Shown piece after piece: positions 53,768-61,059 of a DNA stretch of 64,000 bases. The stretch's first letter is position 1, and every line of letters starts with the position of its first letter. The notes under the pieces are model-generated. The model was not told the origin of the DNA. It saw nothing but the letters and a program-made list of their open reading frames with translations, and made no database searches. Source of the DNA: JALOLG01 sp963722415 (GTDB lineage: Bacteria > Actinomycetota > Acidimicrobiia > Acidimicrobiales > Ilumatobacteraceae); the NCBI GenBank assembly GCA_963722415.1, contig CAVRNI010000057.1, positions 62,001 to 126,000 on the forward strand, in the 5' to 3' direction. Position numbers and translations under genes: made by a program.

Positions 53768-54553
53768 TCAGGCCTCGGCGAGCCAGCCGTCGATGAGCTT
53801 GCGGGCGATGGAGATGCCGGGCGGGATCATCGGCAGGTCGTCGCGCCGGTACCAGTTGGCCTCGGCGATCTCGGTCGGATCGCACGTGATCTCACCGGAC
53901 TCGTAGTCGGCACGGAACCCGATCATCAGGCTGTGCGGGAACGGCCACGGCTGGCTGCCCTGGTAGCGCGGATTGGCCACGGTCACGCCGACTTCCTCCA
54001 TGACCTCGCGGACCACCGCCGATTCGAGCGACTCGCCGGGCTCGACGAACCCCGCCAGGCACGAGAACATCGGCACCGTCCACTGCACGCCACGGGCGAG
54101 GAGCGCTTCCTGGTCGGGCCCAGGTTCACCGCGCGTGACGAGCGTGATCATCGCCGGCGCCAGACGGGGGAACGCCATCAGTGAGCACGCAGGACATCGC
54201 ATCGCCCGCTCGTTGCGTGCGAGCTCGGTCGGCTCGCCGCAACGCCCGCAGAAACGGTGCGTACGCGCCCACTCGACGATCTGCACCGCCCGTCCCGCCG
54301 CCAGCCACTCGTTCTCGGACGCGCGGCCGAAGTACGAGCGCAGGTCGAGGGCCGCTCCGTCACTCGGATCGTGATCGTCGGGCACGTCGACGGCCCACCA
54401 CGCCTGCCCACCCACGATGCCGACGAGATGGGCGGTCCAGCCAGGGTCGGCGACGGCCGCCTCGAGCCACACCGACGAGCCGATGACGTGGACGTACAAC
54501 GCGCTTCCGGAGTGGTCGGGCGGCAACACGACGAGCGGGACGAACGAGGTCAC
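53768..54553 (-). CDS. nudC: NAD+/NADH pyrophosphatase (Nudix hydrolase; RNA decapping NudC type)
   Basis: A 261-residue protein. A zinc ribbon CGRC...CPAC lies near residues 102-124, followed by AFPRLAPAMITLVTRG and the Nudix box GFVEPGESLESAVVREVMEE plus VGV, with the NudC-specific SQPWPFPHSLMIGF (SQPWPFPxS) near 203. NudC hydrolyses NAD(H) to NMN(H) and AMP and removes NAD caps from RNA. GTG 54553. The 191 bases to the next gene (54745) hold a possible -10, TACCGT 54716-54721, and no further feature seen. Confidence 0.93.
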   Translation of the reverse strand: MTSFVPLVVLPPDHSGSALYVHVIGSSVWLEAAVADPGWTAHLVGIVGGQAWWAVDVPDDHDPSDGAALDLRSYFGRASENEWLAAGRAVQIVEWARTHRFCGRCGEPTELARNERAMRCPACSLMAFPRLAPAMITLVTRGEPGPDQEALLARGVQWTVPMFSCLAGFVEPGESLESAVVREVMEEVGVTVANPRYQGSQPWPFPHSLMIGFRADYESGEITCDPTEIAEANWYRRDDLPMIPPGISIARKLIDGWLAEA

Positions 54554-54744
54554 GCCCGATCTCTACCACGACGAGCCTGGTGGTCCCGCAGCGCCAAATC
54601 CAACTGTTGGACTTCGAACGCAACTGGTGGTGAGTTCGCGTGAACTGTTCGACTTGGATCGACACCCGCCGACGAGCCTGGTGATCGTCGGGCCGGTGCG
54701 CTTCGCGGTGGCTGCTACCGTTTGTCCGGACAAGGGGAACGGGC

Positions 54745-56127
54745 ATGCTGTTCAACCAGTACTACCTGGAGTGTCTCTCGCACGCGTCGTACCTGATCGG
54801 CGACGAGACGACCGGGCGAGCGGTCGTGGTCGACCCGCAACGCGACATCCACGAGTACGTCGCCGATGCCGAGGCCGGCGGCGTGACGATCGAGCTGGTG
54901 ATCGAGACCCACTTCCACGCCGACTTCCTGTCGGGTCACCTCGAGCTGGCCGCCGCCACCGGCGCGACGATCGCCTACTCGGCGATCGCCGAGCCCGAGT
55001 TCGAGCACCGCAAGATGTCCGACGGCGAACGCCACGCGCTCGGCGAGATCGTGCTCGAGTTCCGTCACACGCCCGGCCACACACCCGAGTCGATGAGCAT
55101 CGTGATCTGGGAGCACGCCGGCGACGACATCCCGTACGGCGTGCTGACGGGCGACACGTTGTTCATCGGCGACGTCGGACGGCCCGATCTGCTCTCGTCG
55201 GTCGGGTGCACGCGCGAGGAGCTCGCCGAGCAGCTCTACGACAGCCTCCGCACGAAGCTGCTCACGCTGCCCGACGCGACCCGCGTGTATCCGGCGCACG
55301 GTGCCGGATCCTCCTGCGGCAAGAACCTGTCGACCGATCTGTGGTCGACGATCGGCGAGCAACGCCGCACGAACTACGCGGTCAAGGCCGCCGACCGTGA
55401 CACGTTCATCCGCCTCGTGACCGAAGGACAACCGCCGGCGCCCGGCTACTTCGGATACGACGCGATGCTGAACCGTCAGGAGCGGGAGCTGCTCGACGAG
55501 GACACCCCTCCCGCGCCGATGACGTACGACGAGATGGTTGCCGCCGTCGCCGCCGGCGCAGTGCTCATCGACGGCCGCGATCCTGAGGAGTTCGCACGCG
55601 GCCACCTCCGCGACGCGATCAACATCGGCCTCGCCGGGCGCTACGCCGAGTTCGCCGGGTCGGTGGTGCAGCCCGATGTCGACATCGTGCTGATGGTCGA
55701 GCGTGGCGATGAGCTGCAGAGCAAGAACCGTCTCGCCCGCATCGGTTTCGATCGGGTGATCGGGTGCCTCGACGACGCGTACAAGGCGATGTTCGTGCAC
55801 CGCGACGAGGTGCGGGTCGCCTCGCGTCTCACCGCGGCGTCGTTCGAGGAACGTCGCAAGGACATCGCCGACCTCCAGATCGTCGACGTGCGCAACCCGG
55901 GCGAGGTCGCCGACGGAAGCATCGCGGGCGCGATCCCCATCCCGGTCGGCCAGCTCCCGTCACGCGCGTCCGAGCTCGACCCGCATCGCCCGACCGTCGT
56001 CTACTGCGCCGGCGGGTACCGATCGTCGGTCGCCGCGAGCGTGCTGCGCCGGCGCGGCTTCACCGACGTCTCCGACATCATCGGCGGCTACCACGCCTAC
56101 GCGGCAGACCTCGAGACGGTCCATTGA
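54745..56127 (+). CDS. Persulfide dioxygenase-like metallo-beta-lactamase fold fused to two rhodanese domains
   Basis: A 460-residue protein. Residues 1-240 are an ETHE1-like MBL domain: VIETHFHADFLSGHLELAAA (HxHxD), EFRHTPGHTPESMSIVIW, VLTGDTLFIGDVGRPDLL and VYPAHGAGSSCGKNL. Rhodanese domain 1 (about 265-350) has VLIDGRDPEEFARGHLRDAI but no catalytic Cys (IVLMVERGDE); domain 2 has QIVDVRNPGEVADGSIAGAI and the active loop VVYCAGGYRSSVAASVLRR. Such MBL-rhodanese fusions oxidise glutathione or mycothiol persulfide to sulfite and handle thiosulfate. AAGGGGAAC precedes ATG 54745. A TetR gene follows. Confidence 0.9.
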   Translation: MLFNQYYLECLSHASYLIGDETTGRAVVVDPQRDIHEYVADAEAGGVTIELVIETHFHADFLSGHLELAAATGATIAYSAIAEPEFEHRKMSDGERHALGEIVLEFRHTPGHTPESMSIVIWEHAGDDIPYGVLTGDTLFIGDVGRPDLLSSVGCTREELAEQLYDSLRTKLLTLPDATRVYPAHGAGSSCGKNLSTDLWSTIGEQRRTNYAVKAADRDTFIRLVTEGQPPAPGYFGYDAMLNRQERELLDEDTPPAPMTYDEMVAAVAAGAVLIDGRDPEEFARGHLRDAINIGLAGRYAEFAGSVVQPDVDIVLMVERGDELQSKNRLARIGFDRVIGCLDDAYKAMFVHRDEVRVASRLTAASFEERRKDIADLQIVDVRNPGEVADGSIAGAIPIPVGQLPSRASELDPHRPTVVYCAGGYRSSVAASVLRRRGFTDVSDIIGGYHAYAADLETVH

Positions 56128-56133
56128 CTTCAC

Positions 56134-56163
56134 ATACCGTCGGTATTACAATACCGATGGTAT
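56134..56163. promoter_or_regulatory. TetR-type operator overlapping the promoter and start of the TetR gene
   Basis: ATACCGTCGGTAT-TACA-ATACCGATGGTAT: two 13-base arms that match as an inverted repeat at 12 of 13 positions, and each arm is itself nearly palindromic (ATACCgnCGGTAT). It covers a -10-like TACAAT (56147-56152) nine bases before ATG 56162, so binding would block a leaderless autoregulated transcript. Confidence 0.75.
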
Positions 56164-56770
56164 GGCAACGCGTCGGAACCGGGCTGAGATCAGCGGCCAG
56201 AACCGCCGCGAGGTGCTCGACGCCGCTCACCGCACGTTCCTCGCCAAGGGCTATCACGGCGCCTCGCTCGACGCGATCGCGCTGGCCGCCGGCTTCTCGA
56301 AGGGGGTCGTGTACTCGCAGTTCGGCAGCAAGGACGACCTCTTCCTCGCCCTCCTCGAAGAGCGCATCGCCGAACGCCGCCGCAACAGCGCCCGGTTCGC
56401 CGAGGCCGTCGCCGGACCAGAAGGTTTCGTCGAGGTCGCGCGCGACGCGATTGGCGTCTCTGCCGAAACCGTCGCCTGGCAGGCCCTGCTGCTCGAGTTC
56501 CGCGCCCATGCGGCGCGCAACCCCACCACCCTCGCTCGCTACACCGAGCTCCACGAGATCGCCATCGCCGGCACCGCCGAGATCCTCGGCGGCATCTTCG
56601 AACGTGCCGGCACACCGCCACCACTTCCACCGCGCACCCTCGCCGTCACCTTCCTCGCCGTCGGCACCGGGCTCGCCGCCGAGCTCCTCATCGACCCCGA
56701 ACTCGACGTCCGCGACATCGCCGGACACATCGCGGAAGGCCTTGTCGCCCGCGCCGTCGAGCTCAGCTGA
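56162..56770 (+). CDS. TetR family transcriptional regulator
   Basis: A 202-residue regulator. N-terminal helix-turn-helix: RREVLDAAHRTFLAKGYHGA, LDAIALAAGFSKGVVYSQFG, then SKDDLFLALLEER. The ligand domain starts near 60. The start codon lies at the end of the operator at 56134, so it probably represses itself and the downstream CoA-ligase-like gene (ATG 56832, 61 bases on). Ligand unknown. Confidence 0.92.
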   Translation: MATRRNRAEISGQNRREVLDAAHRTFLAKGYHGASLDAIALAAGFSKGVVYSQFGSKDDLFLALLEERIAERRRNSARFAEAVAGPEGFVEVARDAIGVSAETVAWQALLLEFRAHAARNPTTLARYTELHEIAIAGTAEILGGIFERAGTPPPLPPRTLAVTFLAVGTGLAAELLIDPELDVRDIAGHIAEGLVARAVELS

Positions 56771-56831
56771 CGCCGGCAGCCGCCCGCGGTCAACCACCGA
56801 TCTACCACCGATCAACCGTGGAGGACGCACC

Positions 56832-58207
56832 ATGTCTCGAGCCGTCGCGCCCGTCGACCCGTTTGCACCAGCCCGTCAGGCCTTCCTCGACCGCCTCCCC
56901 GGGCATTTCCAGCGACTCGGATGGACGACCGATGAGGTCGTCACCCATCAGACCGCTGCGTTGCGTCGGCTGCTGCGAACCGCGATCGATCGCTCGTCGT
57001 TCCACTCCCGTCGACTCGGCGGACACGTCGGCGACATCGACGCGTTCGAACTGACCGACCTCGGCCGACTTCCGGTGATGACGAAGGCGGAGATGATGGA
57101 GCAATTCGACGATCTGACGACGGACCGGCGACTCACGCGGGCCGCGGTGGACGCCTTCGTCGCCCGAGCAGGCGACGAACCCGAGGCGTTGTTCGGCGAG
57201 TATCTGGTCCTCGCTTCGGGCGGCAGCTCCGGCGTTCGGGGCGTGTTCACATGGCACCTCGACCACGTGCCCGACTACCTCTCGACCATCCTGCGGACCG
57301 GCCTCGCGCGGGCCGGCGGCGGCAAGGTGCCAGCGCGGGCTGCGCATCGCCCTCGTCGCCGCCAGCTCGGCGATTCACGCCACCCGCTCCACCGCCCACA
57401 TCGCCGACGGCGCGGTCGGCCAGATCACGTACGCCCCAGCCACGCTGCCGATCGAGGAGATCGTCGCCCGCCTCCAAGCCGCGCAACCCGTCCTCCTGGC
57501 CGGATACGCCGGCGCAGTGAAGCGAGTTGCCCAGGAGCAGCTCGCCGGTCGGCTCTCGATCAGTCCGGCGATGGTGCTCTCGACCAGCGAACAGCTCACT
57601 CCCGAGGCCTCGGCGACGATCGCCGAGGCGTTCGGATCGCCGCCGGCCAACGCGTTCGGATCGTCCGAGGGGCTGAACGGTACGGCCATGCCCGGCGACC
57701 CGGTTTTCACCTTCGCCAGCGACATGACCTACGTCGAGTTCGTCGACGAGCACGACTGTCCGGTTCCGATCGGAACGCCCGCGCCATCACGTCCTGGTCA
57801 CGAACCTGTTGAACACCACGCAGCCGCTCATCCGCTACCGGCTCGACGACAGCATGACGCAGCAGCCCTCGCTCCCCGGCAACGGTCACCAACGCGCCAC
57901 CGTGGAAGGCCGCGCCGATGAGGTCGTCCGCTTCGGTCATCGTCAGATTCATCCGATCGCGATCCGATCGGTGCTCACCCACCACGCCGCGGCCACCGAG
58001 TACCAGGTCCACACGACCCCCAACTCGATGCACGTGGCTGTGGCCGCGTCGGGTCCGCTGGACATCGCCCGGATCGTCGACGAGCTCACGTGTTCCGTCG
58101 CCGCCGCGGGCGCGGCCGGCGTCACCGTCACGGTCACGCCGACCGGGCAACTGTGTCGCGACCCGCGTACGGGCAAGCTCCCCCGCTTCGTCGCCCGCGA
58201 CAGTTGA
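56832..58207 (+). CDS. Phenylacetate-CoA ligase-like (PaaK family) adenylate-forming enzyme (two frameshifts)
   Basis: ATG 56832 follows GGAGGACGCACC. Frame 1: FQRLGWTTDEVVTHQTAALR, TDLGRLPVMTKAEMMEQFDD and the nucleotide motif EYLVLASGGSSGVRGVFTWH. After a shift near 57335: LRIALVAASSAIHATRSTAH, AQPVLLAGYAGAVKRVAQEQ, ANAFGSSEGLNGTAMPGDPV. After a second near 57790: LLNTTQPLIRYRLDDSMTQQ, EGRADEVVRFGHRQIHPIAI and a C-terminal domain to TGA 58207. The block order is that of PaaK-like ligases. It is controlled by the TetR gene next to it (inference). Acid substrate unknown. Confidence 0.78.
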
Positions 58208-58217
58208 CTCGCGCCGG

Positions 58218-58742
58218 CTACTGCGGTGGTGCGAGTTCGATGATGTCGCCGTAGAGACGTGTCACGTGAAGGCGCATGACCACCCGCTGCTCGGCGACCT
58301 GCTCGGCGAGGAACGCTGCCTCCGCGGTGGCGTCGGCCTGGGGGAAGATTGCGAGCAACTCGCGTCCGGTCGCGTCGCCGGGTTCGGTGGAGATCGGTGA
58401 CACCTCGACGTCGCCCTCGGCGACCACGAAGGACCACCTGTCGGGACCTTCGACGAACAGCGCGGCATGAGGATCGCGCGCCGCGTTCTTGGCCTTCCGC
58501 GGTGCGCCCGGGTGCTGATGCGGATCAGCCTGGCGTCGGGATCCCACGCGTAGATCACGGTCGACAGCTGCGGGTATCCATCAGCGTTGACGGTCGCCAG
58601 CACGCCGCTGTCTCGTGCCGCCAGATGAGCCAGGCGCTCGTCCTCGCCGAGTGACCGCAGGGGCGGCCGCTGCTCGAAGACGGCCGCATCCTTCTCGCTG
58701 ATGGCGGTGGGTGCCGGTGTGTGAGCCGGAGTCGGTGCTCAT
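58218..58742 (-). CDS. Pyridoxamine 5'-phosphate oxidase-like FMN protein (two compensating frameshifts)
   Basis: ATG 58742 follows AAGGAGCACGACC. It starts MSTDSGSHTGTHRHQ; a shift near 58705 leads to ISEKDAAVFEQRPPLRSLGE, LAHLAARDSGVLATVNADGY and PQLSTVIYAWDPDARLIRIS, and a second shift near 58512 to RAPRKAKNAARDPHAALFVE and RWSFVVAEGDVEVSPISTEP. The full span is a multiple of three. Split-barrel PPOX proteins bind FMN or F420; actinobacterial members often reduce F420-linked substrates. It is divergent from a TetR gene across the inverted repeat at 58775, which probably controls both. Confidence 0.78.
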
Positions 58743-58774
58743 GGTCGTGCTCCTTGTCGGTGTTCGGGTCGGTG

Positions 58775-58804
58775 GTATATTCGGAGGGTGCCTCCGCAAT
58801 ATAC
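58775..58804. promoter_or_regulatory. TetR-type operator between divergent PPOX and TetR genes
   Basis: GTATATTCGGAGG ... CCTCCGCAATATAC: inverted arms GTATATT / AATATAC and GGAGG / CCTCC around a GTG centre, with a one-base offset. The TATATT boxes on both strands are plausible -10 elements for the two divergent genes, so a bound regulator would block both. Confidence 0.7.
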
Positions 58805-59423
58805 GGAGGGACTCTCCGCTTTGCAACCACACCGTCTCAACCGCTTGCCGATGTCTCCTTCCGCCGCTCCGTCCCGCCCCTTGCGAACCGACGCCCGACG
58901 CAACCGTGAGCGGCTACTGGAGGTCGCCCACGAGGCGTTCGAGGCGCACGGCGTCGACGCGTCGCTCGACGAGATCGCCCGCCGTGCCGGGGTCGGCATC
59001 GGCACCCTGTACCGGCATTTCCCGACCCGCGAGGCGCTCATCGAGGCGCTCATCTCCGCCGACATCGAGCGGCTGGTCACATTGGCCGACCAGGTCATCG
59101 CGGACGACGCCCCCGACAGCGTGGAACGTTGGATGGGCGCCCTCGCCCGTCACGGCATCACCTACCGTGGTCTCGCCGAGTCGCTCGTCGCCGCCGCCGG
59201 AGCCGCCACCAGCCTCGGCGAGTTGTGCGACCGGGTCCACGCCGCCGGCGCGGCGGTCGTTCGACACGCCCAGCAACGGGGAGCGCTGCGCACCGATGTC
59301 GAACCGAACGACGCGGCCGACCTGGCGACCGCGATCGCGTGGCTCTCCGAACGTGATCCGGATGACCGGCGACGCCGCCGCCTCCTGCGGATCGCGGTCG
59401 ATGGCCTGCACACGGTGAGGTGA
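58788..59423 (+). CDS. TetR family transcriptional regulator
   Basis: 211 residues if started at GTG 58788, which lies six bases after TATATT (58776-58781), a leaderless-type spacing; ATG 58851 would give 190 residues starting just before the HTH. The HTH is RRNRERLLEVAHEAFEAHGV, then SLDEIARRAGVGIGTLYRHF (a very standard TetR recognition helix) and PTREALIEALI. It likely represses itself and the PPOX gene through the inverted repeat at 58775. Confidence 0.88.
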   Translation: MPPQYTEGLSALQPHRLNRLPMSPSAAPSRPLRTDARRNRERLLEVAHEAFEAHGVDASLDEIARRAGVGIGTLYRHFPTREALIEALISADIERLVTLADQVIADDAPDSVERWMGALARHGITYRGLAESLVAAAGAATSLGELCDRVHAAGAAVVRHAQQRGALRTDVEPNDAADLATAIAWLSERDPDDRRRRRLLRIAVDGLHTVR

Positions 59424-59502
59424 GGTTCCCACTCCTCGACTTCGTCCGTTCGTCCGTACATTTGCCCAGGGGCGGCTATGGTCGCCGCCGGGATCCGACG
59501 AC

Positions 59503-61047
59503 ATGACACGGCTCGGCTTCGTGCTCGCGAGTGACAGCTGCATCGGATGCCACGCGTGCACGGTCGCCTGTAAGAGCGAGCACGACGTGCCGCTCGGCGT
59601 CAACCGGACGTGGGTGAAGTACATCGAGACCGGTGAGTTCCCCGACACCACTCGCACGTTCACCGTGATGCGCTGCAACCAGTGCGACGACGCGCCGTGC
59701 ATCTCGATCTGTCCGACCCGGGCGCTGTACCGAGCCCCGAACGGCGTGGTCGACTTCGACGACAGCCGGTGCATCGGGTGCAAGGCGTGCATGAACGCCT
59801 GCCCGTACGACGCGATCTACATCAACCCCGAGACGAACACCGCACACAAGTGCAACTTCTGCAACCACCGCGTCGAGGTCGGGTTGGAACCGGCGTGCGT
59901 GACCGTGTGCCCGACACACGCGATCATCACCGGCGACCTCGACGATCCGACATCGGAGATCAGCCGGATCGTGGCCAGCGGTCCGGTCGCGGTGCGGGCA
60001 CCCGAGCAGGGCACCCGCCCGAAGGTCTTCTACCGCGGCGCGTCGCAGGCCACGCTCGACCCGACGCGGACGATGATCCGGCCGGACGGGATGATCTGGG
60101 CCGACACGACGGCCGGCCACTCGACGATCACGGCGACGATGGCCGACCACTCCACGGAGGAGGTCGCGGCCCGTACGACCTACACGACCGCGCACCCGGC
60201 GACGTGGGGCACGAAGGTGTCGGCCTACCTCGTGACGAAGGCGATCGCCGCGGGAACGATGCTCGTCGCCGCGCTGCTCGTCGCGCGCGGCCACGCCGGC
60301 GAGCGCGCCGCGGTCGGGGTCGTCCCGGCTGTGGTCGCCGGCATGTTCACCGCGATCACCGGCGTGCTGCTCGTCGCCGATCTCAAGCAGCCAACGCGAT
60401 TCTGGTTCCTCATCACCAAGCCCAACACGTCGTCGTGGCTGGTGCGCGGCGCCTGGATCCTCGGCGGGTTCGCCGCCGTGATCGGGTTGTGGGGGTTGGC
60501 GGGAGTCGTCGACGCGCCGACCGCGCTCGAGGTGCTGGCGTTGCCAGCGGCGTTGCTCGCGGCCGGCACGGCGGGCTACACCGCGTTCTTGTTCGGGCAG
60601 TGCGAAGGACGCGACCTGTGGCAGACGCCGCTGCTCCTCCCGATCCTCCTCGCCCAGGCGATCGCCGCGGGTGGCGCGACGTACTCGATCCTCGACGTGG
60701 TGATGGACGTCCCCGATGTGCGCGCGATCCGCATCGCCACGCTGGCGGCGCTGGCCACACTCGCCGTCCTGACGGCCGCCGAGCTGTGGCTGACCGCCCA
60801 CCGGTCGACGGCGAGCCGCAACGCCGAACTGGCGATCGCCGAGATGACGAAGGGACAGCACGCGCTTCGGTTCTGGGGTGGCGGGATCGGCGTCGGCATC
60901 GTCACCCCCGCGCTGTTGTTCGCCGTCGCGCTCGGCATGGGGAGCGGTGCCGCGCTGCCCGCCATCGCCGGCGTGCTGATCGTCAAAGGGCTGTTCTGGT
61001 ACGAGGACGCGTTCGTGCGCGCCGGCCAAGCGGTGCCACTGAGCTGA
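59503..61047 (+). CDS. Fe-S electron-transfer subunit fused to NrfD/PsrC/DmsC-like membrane anchor
   Basis: A 514-residue fusion. Residues 1-190 are a four-cluster ferredoxin subunit of the DmsB/PsrB/NrfC type: SCIGCHACTVACK, RCNQCDDAPCISICP, RCIGCKACMNACP and KCNFCNHRVEVG...CVTVCP, the four cysteine groups in the standard order. After a linker (200-245) come about eight hydrophobic helices with ITGVLLVADLKQPTRFWFLI and NTSSWLVRGAWILGGFAAVI, the NrfD/PsrC quinone-site region. It would pass electrons between membrane quinol and the molybdoenzyme encoded next. Separate genes are usual in known PsrABC complexes. Confidence 0.9.
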   Translation: MTRLGFVLASDSCIGCHACTVACKSEHDVPLGVNRTWVKYIETGEFPDTTRTFTVMRCNQCDDAPCISICPTRALYRAPNGVVDFDDSRCIGCKACMNACPYDAIYINPETNTAHKCNFCNHRVEVGLEPACVTVCPTHAIITGDLDDPTSEISRIVASGPVAVRAPEQGTRPKVFYRGASQATLDPTRTMIRPDGMIWADTTAGHSTITATMADHSTEEVAARTTYTTAHPATWGTKVSAYLVTKAIAAGTMLVAALLVARGHAGERAAVGVVPAVVAGMFTAITGVLLVADLKQPTRFWFLITKPNTSSWLVRGAWILGGFAAVIGLWGLAGVVDAPTALEVLALPAALLAAGTAGYTAFLFGQCEGRDLWQTPLLLPILLAQAIAAGGATYSILDVVMDVPDVRAIRIATLAALATLAVLTAAELWLTAHRSTASRNAELAIAEMTKGQHALRFWGGGIGVGIVTPALLFAVALGMGSGAALPAIAGVLIVKGLFWYEDAFVRAGQAVPLS

Positions 61048-61059
61048 TTCGCACGCCTC

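Noticed and set aside
54745..56127. Metallo-beta-lactamase (antibiotic resistance)
   Set aside because: The HFHADFLSGH motif, GRPDLL and fused rhodanese domains identify a persulfide dioxygenase-type enzyme, not a lactamase.
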